From assembly GCA_963966185.1 (NCBI GenBank), contig CAWZYM010000237.1, positions 19,422 to 83,421 of the forward strand: a stretch of DNA of 64,000 nt, written 5' to 3'. A program made the translations under genes and the position numbers. The stretch comes from Rhabditoides inermis. Its lineage: Eukaryota > Nematoda > Chromadorea > Rhabditida > Rhabditidae. Under the pieces are notes generated by a model. That model saw nothing but the letters and a program-made list of their open reading frames with translations, was not told where the DNA came from and did not search any database. Positions within the stretch are counted from its first letter, which is position 1. Each line of letters starts with the position of its first letter. Below are positions 1 through 11,961 of this stretch, in pieces.

Positions 1-2
1 CG

Positions 3-1148
3 GTCCCCGACAAGAAGACTTCCGTTCCACCCATCTCCCTCCCGCTCTCGCCATCGCATGCCGGACTCGACTCACTCTCTGATGACGTCACCGCGCCCGT
101 GCCCACCGTCGCTGACACCAAGGCCGATGGATCCATCCCCATCCATGCCGTCCCATCACGCGGACTCACCGACGAATTGCTGCTGTTGCACCAGCCCTCT
201 CATCTCACAGCGGAGGATGAGTTCGCCCAGCCGAACGACCATGGAACACTCTTCACATCACTTCGACGCGCCATCTCTGACGATCTTCTCCAGAATGCCG
301 TCAACCCATCCGAGGATCTCGACGACTCCTCCGGACACACTGGCATCTCCCAGCAGATCATCAACTCGATCTCTGGACTCTCTCGCGTTGCTGCCTCTAC
401 TGCCGACTCCAACGTCGCTGGCCGCCCACGTTTTTCTCAAGAGCTCAACGCCCCTTCGGAAGCCTCTCATCGGATCCACTCACATGGCTTCGCCGTCCAC
501 CCACCGTGCAACTCCGTCCCGCAGACACACTCTCTTGGCGACGCGATTCTCATTGGACGCCACTTCGATCACCCGCCGATCGATCCCGAGATGCCACCAC
601 CGAAGAACGCCGCTCACCGGAACTTCGATGGATTCAACTACCACGGACGCCTCTACAACGAACAGCGCCAGCCCAGTCGACAGCTAGACGCCATGCTCGT
701 ACAGAAGAAGATGTGGAATCCCGACTGCGACATCGCTCCCGCTCTCAACGACGGAATACTCGCATCGGACACCGATTCGCCGACGCACCCGCTGCTCGCG
801 AACCACGACTCTGGTCTACCGATCTACACCGCGGCCGTCGCGTCAGACTACGAGCTCGACTCCCTTCCGGATGGAATGGAAGATGACGTCACTACGTTCA
901 CTTCCACGGATGCGGATACTTCAACCGTCCAACGCTCCTGCTACGACTTCCAGGACACTACTCTCACAACCCGCGCAGCCAGCCCCTGTTCAACGACACT
1001 GCCGACCACGCCCAGCCCGCCTGCCACCGTGCTCGCCCTCGCTGCTGCCACTCTGCCGAACACACCGACTGATGCTTGTCATCCCATTCTACGTGTTCCC
1101 ATTCTCACTCAGATTGACCCTCGTTCTCAGTCCTACCGTCAATCTTAG
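3..1148 (+). CDS. LTR-retrotransposon polyprotein, C-terminal part (5' end outside window)
   Basis: The frame is open from the first bases of the window to a TAG at 1146-1148, about 381 codons, so the true start lies upstream. The TAG overlaps a purine tract that is followed directly by an LTR, which is the position of the last ORF of an LTR retrotransposon. The protein is rich in Ser, Thr, Pro, Asp and His. I see no protease, reverse transcriptase, RNase H or integrase motif, so this is probably the tail beyond the catalytic domains, or a separate 3' ORF. A short recognisable stretch is FDGFNYHGRLYNEQRQ near the middle. Codon use is GC-rich compared with the AT-rich DNA after 1425, which fits an inserted element. 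Superfamily is undecided: TGTTG/CAACA termini occur in both Copia- and Gypsy-type elements. A captured host ORF is possible but less likely. Confidence 0.6.
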   Translation, partial: VPDKKTSVPPISLPLSPSHAGLDSLSDDVTAPVPTVADTKADGSIPIHAVPSRGLTDELLLLHQPSHLTAEDEFAQPNDHGTLFTSLRRAISDDLLQNAVNPSEDLDDSSGHTGISQQIINSISGLSRVAASTADSNVAGRPRFSQELNAPSEASHRIHSHGFAVHPPCNSVPQTHSLGDAILIGRHFDHPPIDPEMPPPKNAAHRNFDGFNYHGRLYNEQRQPSRQLDAMLVQKKMWNPDCDIAPALNDGILASDTDSPTHPLLANHDSGLPIYTAAVASDYELDSLPDGMEDDVTTFTSTDADTSTVQRSCYDFQDTTLTTRAASPCSTTLPTTPSPPATVLALAAATLPNTPTDACHPILRVPILTQIDPRSQSYRQS

Positions 1149-1156
1149 GGGGGAGG
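1147..1156 (+). promoter_or_regulatory. Polypurine tract of the LTR retrotransposon
   Basis: AGGGGGGAGG lies immediately before the LTR start and overlaps the stop codon of the upstream ORF. In LTR retrotransposons this site resists RNase H and primes plus-strand DNA synthesis. Its exact abutment to TGTTG at 1157 fixes the LTR boundary. Confidence 0.75.
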
Positions 1157-1424
1157 TGTTGGGATAGCCATCCACATAGTTCTACACTCTTCTAGAACCT
1201 TCCTTACTCATCCCGCACTTCCTTAGCCAGTAGACTCCACCCTACTCTACACTGAGCGCGCCCTCACCCGATCATTCCAGAACCTTCTATGATCTCCCTA
1301 TATAACTCGGGCGCTCCCTCAATAGACAGTCAGTTCAGTGTGCTCACTTCCAACTATTGTCTTCTGGCTACTCCAATAAACCGTTGCATCTACTCGCGTC
1401 TTCCCACTCGGTGCCGACACAACA
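1157..1424 (+). mobile_element. 3' long terminal repeat (268 bp)
   Basis: It begins TGTTGGG and ends CGACACAACA, giving the inverted termini TGTTG/CAACA. Inside are a TATA box (TATATAA, 1299-1305) and a polyadenylation signal (AATAAA, 1375-1380), in the order expected for U3-R-U5. The 5' LTR and left target-site duplication are outside the window, so the duplication cannot be tested. If it is 5 bp, the right copy would be ATAAA at 1425. Confidence 0.75.
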
Positions 1425-1571
1425 ATAAATTTATTACACCACGAGTACTATATGTTATGGTTCTTGAAAATAAATTTATTACACCACGAGGATGCTTCAC
1501 ACATGAAAATGCCTGTGAACAATGACAATGGAGGGACTGCAGTAGAGTACTATATGTTATGGTTCTTGAAA
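1425..1571. repeat. Interleaved direct repeats A-B-A-C-B beside the LTR
   Basis: A (21 bp, starts ATAAATTTATTACACC) is at 1425-1445 and 1470-1490. B (24 bp, starts TACTATATGTTATGG) is at 1446-1469 and 1548-1571. C is 1491-1547. The first A begins at the base after the LTR end. This looks like a local duplication or a repair scar at the insertion border. Confidence 0.8.
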
Positions 1572-1601
1572 ACCAGTAATGAGAATCCACGATGACGGTG
1601 T

Positions 1602-1812
1602 GTCTTCTGGCTAGCGGCTGACAACGTGTCAGGGTGGTCGCCAACCCACCGCGGTAGCGGAACTTCTTTCGATCCGCTGGCGGCATCGAACCAGCGACCT
1701 TTCGATTGATAGCCGAAAGGTCGCTGGTTCGATGCCGCCAGCGGATCGAAAGAAGTTCCGCTACCGCGGTGGGTTGGCGACCACCTGACACGTTGTCAGC
1801 CGCTAGCCAGAC
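1602..1812. mobile_element. Near-perfect foldback element with tRNA-like B-box sequence
   Basis: Arms of about 98 bp (1607-1704 and 1714-1810) are reverse complements except for one extra G in the left arm, around a 9-base loop. Each arm carries a Pol III B-box-like sequence (GGTTCGATGCC, + strand copy near 1725-1735) preceded by AGGTCGCT, which resembles the variable loop and T arm of a tRNA. The loop TTGATAG resembles a GAU anticodon loop, but no complete cloverleaf forms. It may be a tRNA-derived foldback or two SINE fragments head to head. It separates two otherwise unrelated low-copy stretches. Confidence 0.7.
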
Positions 1813-2008
1813 TTTTAGTGGCAGAATGAGAAAAAAGTTTTCTTGGATATTTTGGATGCCGCAACCGATATTTATGTCTCGAATCATACTCATAGGTCTT
1901 GTCAAATGATATTCTAACAAAAAAACACATACTATGGAGTATTGGGATAGAGGAAATTGTGTATGCCTTGGGGGTGACGCGCTGCGCGCGCCAAAGATCA
2001 AGACAAAC

Positions 2009-2060
2009 GAGCGGCGCTGCGCGCCGCTCTTAATGTTCAACTATTCGAATAATTGAACAT
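2009..2060. repeat. Two adjacent short palindromes
   Basis: 2009-2029 is a GC hairpin (GAGCGGCGC, loop TGC, GCGCCGCTC). 2033-2060 is an AT-rich palindrome, ATGTTCAA to TTGAACAT, with one mismatch. The GC hairpin shares its GGCGC-TGC-GCGCC core with hairpins at 22002-22023 and 50302-50322. The arrangement resembles element termini or a terminator, but no element can be delimited here. Confidence 0.6.
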
Positions 2061-2145
2061 TGAAGACGAATAACGAATAAAATTTATTCGATCGATTAAT
2101 CGAACAGATATTTTTCGATTAATCGAACAGATATATGCAACGTAG

Positions 2146-2918
2146 TTGTTTTGGCGTGAAAACGTATTTTCTCGAAATTTACGATTTTCGGACAACGATT
2201 TTGGAGTCCGGAAAGAGCCGGTAGTACATAGGCTGCGATCGCTCAAGTGCGAGCAGATATGTGAGTTGCATTCTTTGTTTCCTCCCTGTCAGGTAGAGCT
2301 ATTGGGACATTTTTGTAGAGGAGGTCGTCTCTCATCTACGATCAACAACTGCAACGGCAGGGCAGCAGGCGACAAGTTGCGCGGAAGAGCGACCAAGTCA
2401 GGGCTGGAAGCGTCAATTCTCGAGGAGAACCGGACGGACACGGTTAGTATCTTATCATTATTTCAATTGTTTGATATACCGTAGTTAGCGGGAGGAACAG
2501 TACTGGACTGGGGATTACTCATCCAGGTCGACCGCGGAAGAAGACGAAGCGGGTGCAGATGATCTCGCCGCACTTCGAGTTTGCCAAGATGGAGCAGCCG
2601 GACAAGGCAAACAGACTCGCTTGGAGTACAGGTGCGCACTAGTGTTTTGAACATTCACTCGTTGACTTGTTATCGCTTTCACTTGTGGTGGCCAAGGTGT
2701 ATTCGCTTAGTTATTATTGTAGCGGAGTGATTTACTTTACAGTTTCAGAGTAGACGTACAATAGTTTGGTCTATGGTGTCTGCATGTAACTTCCGAATCC
2801 GTAGTGGTTCAACTCGCACTATGTTTTTTTGGTATCTCTCTTTTTTGCGGAGTTAAAGCGGAGAAAGAACGGACAGAGAAGCGGTAGAGTGACTGGTAAG
2901 GTGAAATGCCTCAGAGCA

Positions 2919-2962
<44 letters not shown>

Positions 2963-3140
2963 TTCTCTCTCTTTCGAGACAGATGAAATTGTTTTTTTTC
3001 CAGGTATTTAGCGGTTGGACTCGTGAGTCAATCGATTGCGGACAGAAACTGTCTAATCAGAACAGTATTCCAGGTACGGATGCCATCGCTCTTCCTACAA
3101 GAAGGACGACGGGACTCGGGACATGTGAATGCAGGTACAC
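2146..3140 (+). other. Region with intron-like GT-AG signals, transcription uncertain
   Basis: Candidate small introns are 2261-2292 (32 nt, GTGAGT to CTGTCAG) and 2443-2484 (42 nt, GTTAGT to CCGTAG). Further pyrimidine-rich AG sites include TTTTTTTTCCAG ending at 3003. The piece between the two introns is open in one frame (VELLGHFCRGG and on), but the frame closes in the next piece (TGA after RSGCR). I could not join this to the better ORF at 3444, so it may be noncoding 5' exons, a decayed gene or chance. Confidence 0.2.
2921..2960. repeat. (CT)20 microsatellite
   Basis: Uninterrupted CT dinucleotides followed by an impure CT tail to about 2973, just upstream of a pyrimidine-rich acceptor-like site ending at 3003. 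Confidence 0.95.
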
Positions 3141-3443
3141 TCTAGTCGCGATTGTATAGCTGAGTATACAAAGCTAGTTCTATGTAAAGCTTTCGAGAAC
3201 TAACTGAGGCGTGAGGTGAGTCTCTGCATTCTCGCTCTTGTTACGCATCGCGCGGAGCGAGCGGAACAGCGTTTGCCAAGCTACAATGGCGAAATCATTT
3301 TTTTCAGTTGAAGCATCGACAGATGAGACACATTGTCTTTAAATGTCGAAAGACATGTAGTACTATAGTATCATTACGGCGACACGATTGGTCTCGATTG
3401 ATTTCAATCAATCAATAATCCATTTATTCTTGAGGACAGGCAG

Positions 3444-4287
3444 ATGGCTGACATTCTCGCGGAAAGAAGCGACGCACACCTCACACCGGGTCACAGCGGC
3501 AGTATGCTGACTGGCGGACGGACCGGAGATGACCGGCCGGGAGACGACTCGACAGTCACCAGGTATTGGGATACCGTAGAGTGTATACAGTAATAACATG
3601 TAGAATATTACCTTAGTTGTACGGGAGTGTAGACTACCTTTGTCTTTTTTTTCTCTTTAACCTTATCGGAGAATTCAGGAGAAGCTGTCTTCTGAAAAGG
3701 ATACGTTTCACAAGGTACGCGGAATCGCCTCGACTGATTCGCGCGGGAATGGACAAGTTTATTCAGACAACGTACACAGCAAATGGACTGAAGAGACGCT
3801 CTCTCAACAGGATCTCGCTGGACAGGTATGTCTTTCTTACTTCCTTTTTTTTGTAAACAGTGTTGATTCGCTGAAATTGCGGAGAAGACTCGAAGTAGTG
3901 ATATATTCACTTTCGATTAAAATCGGCCGTAGTGTCGAACACTGCTTTCTTATGTATTTTAATAGTTACAGAAGTGAGGCGAAAAGAAAAGTGTTTCTTT
4001 CTTTATTTACTCCTATCATTCTTTCCATATATCCTGCAATCGTTTACAGTTGAGCGGATTGAAATGGTGTAGATATTAGAATTTGGTCTAATTTTCTCTT
4101 CTTCAGGAATCGAGAAACTGACGATCGGACGGAGAAGTTTCTTCGACGAGTGCAAAGTGGACACCTTCAGTCGAATCGTGGACGCTTCGATTTGGTAAAA
4201 GGTGGGGAGATGTCACATAGTGAGAGGTTCACTATGTGTGCACTCGTCTTATACTCTAGTGTAGGCTGGGACAGTAGGGTCTCTTAA
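3444..4287 (+). CDS. Possible three-exon spliced ORF of unknown function
   Basis: Exon 1 3444-3562 starts ATG ([10 protein letters not shown]). Intron 1 is 3563-3678. Exon 2 is 3679-3825 (includes [17 protein letters not shown]). Intron 2 is 3826-4106 and exon 3 is 4107-4287, ending TAA. Both junctions read AG|GT...AG|G and are phase 2, so the frame stays open across both joins and gives about 148 residues. Acceptors (GAATTCAG, TTCTCTTCTTCAG) and donors (GTATTG, GTATGT) are acceptable. The predicted protein is hydrophilic and rich in Arg, Ser and Asp, without a domain I recognise, signal peptide or membrane span. Exon 2 is open in a second frame too, which weakens the case. An upstream noncoding exon or different start is possible. 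RNA evidence is needed to count it as a gene. Confidence 0.25.
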
Positions 4288-4310
4288 CTTACAGAGGCGC
4301 GGTACCTACA

Positions 4311-4412
4311 GTACCGAGAGTACCGAGAGTACCGAGAGTACCAAGAGAACCAAGAGTACCAAGAGTACCAAGAGTACCAAGAGTACCAAGAGTACCAAGA
4401 GTATCGAGAGAG
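4311..4412. repeat. 9-bp minisatellite, about 11 copies
   Basis: Tandem TACCGAGAG, changing to TACCAAGAG part way along, with one AACCAAGAG copy. Variant copies are grouped, as expected from local duplication. Confidence 0.95.
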
Positions 4413-5114
4413 AGTAACAGCCCTACGTACGTAGTGACTGTGAGTGAAAGGGACCAAGTAGAGGCTATTCCAGGTGGGAGCTACACCAACCGAGACCGAA
4501 AAGGGCAGAGCCGAGATGGAGCCATAGAAGACGGGAGCTGCCGCGACGCCGCCGTGCTCGCCTCTCTCGCACGCCGTCACTCATCCGAGCTACAGTAACC
4601 CGGCAGCCCCAGGACATTAGGGCGCGCCCGCTAGATCCAGCGCCACGCCTCTCTACATCAGTGATTGGCCCACCCGCTCATGATCTACCAACACACCCCA
4701 TTCGTTGGCCCCCATTGCCTCACTATATGTACTCTCTCCATTCCATGCACACACTCACCCACTGAGTATCGACCCGGGTAGATCGACCCGCCCCCACAGA
4801 CCAGTAAATAAGGGTATCACCCAGCCCATTCCACAGTTCTCATGAGAGTCTTTAGTTCTCATCGGAGACTCCACTCTGAGTCTTGAGTACTCATCATGCC
4901 AAGTGTGACTTGTGATTGTTTGTGTGCTCTAATTGTATTGATCGGTTCTCATATGCTCTATCATAAACTCTCTTCTCTTACGTGTTCTTGTCTAGCTGCT
5001 AGTTCTCACAAACACATACAAGCCTCTGTTCCTCGCACACCCTTCCGCTCGTCACTGGCAGCAGCTCGTGTGTTTTATCGCTATTTGCATGAGCTGGCGC
5101 TTCCGCTCGTCACT
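4413..5114. other. Low-copy DNA between minisatellite and array E, no gene seen
   Basis: No open frame with support. The sequence is moderately GC-rich at 4480-4660 and pyrimidine-rich after 4740. A 16-bp direct repeat, CTTCCGCTCGTCACTG, occurs at 5042-5057 and 5100-5115. Its second copy touches the first base of array E. Confidence 0.5.
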
Positions 5115-6406
5115 GCTGAATAATCTTCAGCACTATAATAAAAAGAGGCAAAGGAACATCCGGAGCATCCCTCTCGTCTATATTAATATTGTAATGGATT
5201 TGGCTGATATACGATCAAAAATAGACTGAGAATCGATTAAGATCGTCGTCAACCTCAAAAAAATCTCAAATGTATTCTCCCGGCGTTCGCTTACCAAGAT
5301 CTCGATACCGGTAGAAAACGATTCATTTTAATATATAATAGTAGTTCCAAAAACGTGTGATGACGTCATTCTTACAGTGATGTGAAATGGACAAATTGAA
5401 AGCAGGACAAATGCGAAATCGCCTGTCCAAGCGAAAGAGACATTCCATAATCACAGAAGCTACATACTACGGCTCCAATGATTAGTTCCAACACGACCGA
5501 ATCTCCTGAACCCCTCGATAGTACGCATGAGTGTATTGAAATAGACCAATGCACATCACACAGAGTGAGGGCATGACACGCAAGCGTTTGCGTTGCGATC
5601 ATACTGCAACCAATGCGTCGGCCGGACCACCTTCGGCATTTCAATCAATCGAATTGTCCAAACACGTCTTCTATGGGTCATCATCAGCGTCACAAAATCC
5701 AATAACTGACCAAATGAAGAAAACCTCTAAAAACAACACACAACAACATTTGTTATTCAGCTCTCAGAATTCAACTGCGCACACTTTCTCACAAATTATG
5801 TTTTCCTTGAAATCTTCCAATCGATACTGATCATTTCACGGATAACCGAATGGCCTGGCACATTAGCAGATCTCTCTCCACTCCTTCACCTACAGTACGC
5901 ACGTTGGCAGATCTTTCACACCTTCCCACACCTACAGTACGCAAGCAACATCGCACATTAGCAGATCTCCTTCACACTCCCTCACCTACAGTACGCAATA
6001 GCAACGCACATTAGCAGATCTCCCACACTCTCAAACAGTTACAGGTTGAATCGGCCATGGGGGTGAAAGCTATCCTCTCTCTCTCTCTCTCTCTTCTTTT
6101 CTCCATATTCCTCACATCGCTCCCACGATTTACAACTCCTTCACACCTCTCACGCATCTTTCTCACATAGTTTACAACTCCTTCACGCCTCTATCACATC
6201 CTTCACACAATTTTCAACTGCCTCACTTGTGTCAACTTCTGAGAGCTGAATAACCAATATTATTGGGTGTTGTTTATCAATTCATCTCTTAGTTGAAACG
6301 TACAATGTTGAATAAAAGAGATCTTAGACATCTGATATATCAGTCGCCGGCAACCGACAGAAACCATGCCGCCACGATACTGTCATTTATGGCACTATAT
6401 TCCATA
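5115..6406 (+). repeat. Array E unit 1
   Basis: 1292 bp, CT tract n about 10 (6075-6094). It lacks a 68-bp segment after GAGACAT (about 5436) that units 2-9 have. Confidence 0.9.
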
Positions 6407-7427
6407 GCTGAATAATTTTCAGCACTATAATAAAAAAAAGGCAAAGGAACATCCGGAGCATCCCTCTCGTCTATAATGATATTGTAATGGATTTGGCTGA
6501 TTATCGATCAAAAATCGACTGAGAATCGATTAAGATCGTCGTTAACCACAAAAAATTCTCAAATGTATTCTCCCGGCGTTCGCTTACCAAGATCTCGATA
6601 CCGGTAGAAAACGATTCATTTCAATATATAATAGTAGTTCCGAAAACGTGTGATGACGTCATTCTTACAGTGATGTGAAATGGACAAATTGAAAGCAGGA
6701 CAAATGCGAAATCGCCTGTCCAAGCGAAAGAGACATGTTGGAAGTGGCATCCGCCCAGCTTCCGAGTGCAAACGTCTCTCTAGTACTGTCTCCCCCCTCC
6801 CAATTCCATAATCACAGAAGCTACATACTACGGCTCCCATGATTAGTTCCAACACGACCGAATCTCCTGAACCCCTCGATAGTACGCATGAGTGTATTGA
6901 AATAGACCAATGCACATCACACAGAGTGAGGGCATGACACGCAAGCGTTTGCGTTGCGATCATACTGCAACCAATGCGTCGGCCGGACCACCTTCGGCAT
7001 TTCAATCAATCGAATTGTCTAAACACGTCTTCTATGGGTCATCATCAGCGTCACAAAATCCAATAACTGACCAAATGGAGAAATCTAAAAACAACACACA
7101 ACAACATTTGTTATTCAGCTCTCAGAATTCAACTGCGCACACTTTCTCACAAATTATGTTTTCCTTGAAATATTCCAATCGATACTGATCATTTCACGGA
7201 TAACCGAATGGCCTGGCACATTAGCAGATCTCTCTCCACTCCTTCACCTACAGTACGCACGTTGGCAGATCTTTCACACCTTCCCACACCTACAGTACGC
7301 AAGCAACATCGCACATTAGCAGATCTCCTTCACACTCCCTCACCTACAGTACGCAATAGCAACGCACATTAGCAGATCTCCCACACTCTCAAACAGTTAC
7401 AGGTTGAATCGGCCATGGGGGTGAAAG

Positions 7428-7512
<85 letters not shown>

Positions 7513-7819
7513 TCTCCATATTCCTCACATCGCTCCCACGATTTACAACTCCTTCACACCTCTCACGCATCTTTCTCACATAGTTTACAACTCCTTCACG
7601 CCTCTATCACATCCTTCACACAATTTTCAACTGCCTCACTTGTGTCAACTTCTGAGAGCTGAATAACCAATATTATTGGGTGTTGTTTATCAATTCATCT
7701 CTTAGTTGAAACGTACAATGTTGAATAAAAGAGATCTTAGACATCTGATATATCAGTCGCCGGCAACCGACAGAAACCATGCCGCCACGATACTGTCATT
7801 TATGGCACTATATTCCATA
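6407..7819 (+). repeat. Array E unit 2
   Basis: 1413 bp, the longest unit, owing to a CT tract of about 38 repeats at 7431-7507. Confidence 0.9.
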
Positions 7820-8841
7820 GCTGAATAATTTTCAGCACTATAATAAAAAAAGGCAAAGGAACATCCGGAGCATCCCTCTCGTCTATAATGATATTGTAAT
7901 GGATTTGGCTGATTATCGATCAAAAATCGACTGAGAATCGATTAAGATCGTCGTTAACCACAAAAAATTCTCAAATGTATTCTCCCGGCGTTCGCTTACC
8001 AAGATCTCGATACCGGTAGAAAACGATTCATTTCAATATATAATAGTAGTTCCAAAAACGTGTGATGACGTCATTCTTACAGTGATGTGAAATGGACAAA
8101 TTGAAAGCAGGACAAATGCGAAATCGCCTGTCCAAGCGAAAGAGACATGTTGGAAGTGGCATCCGCCCAGCTTCCGAGTGCAAACGTCTCTCTAGTACTG
8201 TCTCCCCCCTCCCAATTCCATAATCACAGAAGCTACATACTACGGCTCCAATGATTAGTTCCAACACGACCGAATCTCCTGAACCCCTCGATAGTACGCA
8301 TGAGTGTATTGAAATAGACCAATGCACATCACACAGAGTGAGGGCATGACACGCAAGCGTTTGCGTTGCGATCATACTGCAACCAATGCGTCGGCCGGAC
8401 CACCTTCGGCATTTCAATCAATCGAATTGTCTAAACACGTCTTCTATGGGTCATCATCAGCGTCACAAAATCCAATAACTGACCAAATGGAGAAATCTAA
8501 AAACAACACACAACAACATTTGTTATTCAGCTCTCAGAATTCAACTGCGCACACTTTCTCACAAATTATGTTTTCCTTGAAATATTCCAATCGATACTGA
8601 TCATTTCACGGATAACCGAATGGCCTGGCACATTAGCAGATCTCTCTCCACTCCTTCACCTACAGTACGCACGTTGGCAGATCTTTCACACCTTCCCACA
8701 CCTACAGTACGCAAGCAACATCGCACATTAGCAGATCTCCTTCACACTCCCTCACCTACAGTACGCAATAGCAACGCACATTAGCAGATCTCCCACACTC
8801 TCAAACAGTTACAGGTTGAATCGGCCATGGGGGTGAAAGCT

Positions 8842-8894
<53 letters not shown>

Positions 8895-9195
8895 TATTCC
8901 TCACATCGCTCCCACGATTTACAACTCCTTCACACCTCTCACGCATCTTTCTCACATAGTTTACAACTCCTTCACGCCTCTATCACATCCTTCACACAAT
9001 TTTCAACTGCCTCACTTGTGTCAACTTCTGAGAGCTGAATAACCAATATTATTGGGTGTTGTTTATCAATTCATCTCTTAGTTGAAACGTACAATGTTGA
9101 ATAAAAGAGATCTTAGACATCTGATATATCAGTCGCCGGCAACCGACAGAAACCATGCCGCCACGATACTGTCATTTATGGCACTATATTCCATA
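7820..9195 (+). repeat. Array E unit 3
   Basis: 1376 bp, CT n about 22 (8845-8888). Confidence 0.9.
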
Positions 9196-10220
9196 GCTGA
9201 ATAATTTTCAGCACTATAATAAAAAAAAGGCAAAGGAACATCCGGAGCATCCCTCTCGTCTATAATGATATTGTAATGGATTTGGCTGATTATCGATCAA
9301 AAATCGACTGAGAATCGATTAAGATCGTCGTTAACCACAAAAAATTCTCAAATGTATTCTCCCGGCGTTCGCTTACCAAGATCTCGATACCGGTAGAAAA
9401 CGATTCATTTCAATATATAATAGTAGTTCCGAAAACGTGTGATGACGTCATTCTTACAGTGATGTGAAATGGACAAATTGAAAGCAGGACAAATGCGAAA
9501 TCGCCTGTCCAAGCGAAAGAGACATGTTGGAAGTGGCATCCGCCCAGCTTCCGAGTGCAAACGTCTCTCTAGTACTGTCTCCCCCCTCCCAATTCCATAA
9601 TCACAGAAGCTACATACTACGGCTCCAATGATTAGTTCCAACACGACCGAATCTCCTGAACCCCTCGATAGTACGCATGAGTGTATTGAAATAGACCAAT
9701 GCACATCACACAGAGTGAGGGCATGACACGCAAGCGTTTGCGTTGCGATCATACTGCAACCAATGCGTCGGCCGGACCACCTTCGGCATTTCAATCAATC
9801 GAATTGTCTAAACACGTCTTCTATGGGTCATCATCAGCGTCACAAAATCCAATAACTGACCAAATGGAGAAATCTAAAAACAACACACAACAACATTTGT
9901 TATTCAGCTCTCAGAATTCAACTGCGCACACTTTCTCACAAATTATGTTTTCCTTGAAATATTCCAATCGATACTGATCATTTCACGGAAAACCGAATGG
10001 CCTGGCACATTAGCAGATCTCTCTCCACTCCTTCACCTACAGTACGCACGTTGGCAGATCTTTCACACCTTCCCACACCTACAGTACGCAAGCAACATCG
10101 CACATTAGCAGATCTCCTTCACACTCCCTCACCTACAGTACGCAATAGCAACGCACATTAGCAGATCTCCCACACTCTCAAACAGTTACAGGTTGAATCG
10201 GCCATGGGGGTGAAAGCTAT

Positions 10221-10280
<60 letters not shown>

Positions 10281-10587
10281 TCTCCATATTCCTCACATCG
10301 CTCCCACGATTTACAACTCCTTCACACCTCTCACGCATCTTTCTCACATAGTTTACAACTCCTTCACGCCTCTATCACATCCTTCACACAATTTTCAACT
10401 GCCTCACTTGTGTCAACTTCTGAGAGCTGAATAACCAATATTATTGGGTGTTGTTTATCAATTCATCTCTTAGTTGAAACGTACAATGTTGAATAAAAGA
10501 GATCTTAGACATCTGATATATCAGTCGCCGGCAACCGACAGAAACCATGCCGCCACGATACTGTCATTTATGGCACTATATTCCATA
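9196..10587 (+). repeat. Array E unit 4
   Basis: 1392 bp, CT n about 26 (10224-10275). Confidence 0.9.
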
Positions 10588-11611
10588 GCTGAATAATTTT
10601 CAGCACTATAATAAAAAAAAAGGCAAAGGAACATCCGGAGCATCCCTCTCGTCTATAATGATATTGTAATGGATTTGGCTGATTATCGATCAAAAATCGA
10701 CTGAGAATCGATTAAGATCGTCGTTAACCACAAAAAATTCTCAAATGTATTCTCCCGGCGTTCGCTTACCAAGATCTCGATACCGGTAGAAAACGATTCA
10801 TTTCAATATATAATAGTAGTTCCGAAAACGTGTGATGACGTCATTCTAACAGTGATGTGAAATGGACAAATTGAAAGCAGGACAAATGCGAAATCGCCTG
10901 TCCAAGCGAAAGAGACATGTTGGAAGTGGCATCCGCCCAGCTTCCGAGTGCAAACGTCTCTCTAGTACTGTCTCCCCCCTCCCAATTCCATAATCACAGA
11001 AGCTACATACTACGGCTCCAATGATTAGTTCCAACACGACCGAATCTCCTGAACTTCTCGATAGTACGCATGAGTGTATTGAAATAGACCAATGCACATC
11101 ACACAGAGTGAGGGCATGACACGCAAGCGTTTGCGTTGCGATCATACTGCAACCAATGCGTCGGCCGGACCACCTTCGGCATTTCAATCAATCGAATTGT
11201 CTAAACACGTCTTCTATGGGTCATCATCAGCGTCACAAAATCCAATAACTGACCAAATGGAGAAATCTAAAAACAACACACAACAACATTTGTTATTCAG
11301 CTCTCAGAATTCAACTGCGCACACTTTCTCACAAATTATGTTTTCCTTGAAATATTCCAATCGATACTGATCATTTCACGGATAACCGAATAGCCTGGCA
11401 CATTAGCAGATCTCTCTCCACTCCTTCACCTACAGTACGCACGTTGGCAGATCTTTCACACCTTCCCACACCTACAGTACGCAAGCAACATCGCACATTA
11501 GCAGATCTCCTTCACACTCCCTCACCTACAGTACGCAATAGCAACGCACATTAGCAGATCTCCCACACTCTCAAACAGTTACAGGTTGAATCGGCCATGG
11601 GGGTGAAAGCT

Positions 11612-11645
<34 letters not shown>

Positions 11646-11961
11646 TTTCTCCATATTCCTCACATCGCTCCCACGATTTACAACTCCTTCACACCTCTCA
11701 CGCATCTTTCTCACATAGTTTACAACTCCTTCACGCCTCTATCACATCCTTCACACAATTTTCAACTGCCTCACTTGTGTCAATTTCTGAGAGCTGAATA
11801 ACCAATATTGAATATTATTGGGTGTTGTTTATCAATTCATCTCTTAGTTGAAACGTACAATGTTGAATAAAAGAGATCTTAGATATCTGATATATCAGTC
11901 GCCGGCAACCGACAGAAACCATGCCGCCACGATACTGTCATTTATGGCACTATATTTCAAA
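10588..11961 (+). repeat. Array E unit 5
   Basis: 1374 bp, CT n about 14 (11615-11642). It has a private 9-bp duplication near 11807 (AATATTGAATATTATT) and a stop-creating AG-to-AA change in the 129-codon antisense frame near 10847. Confidence 0.9.
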
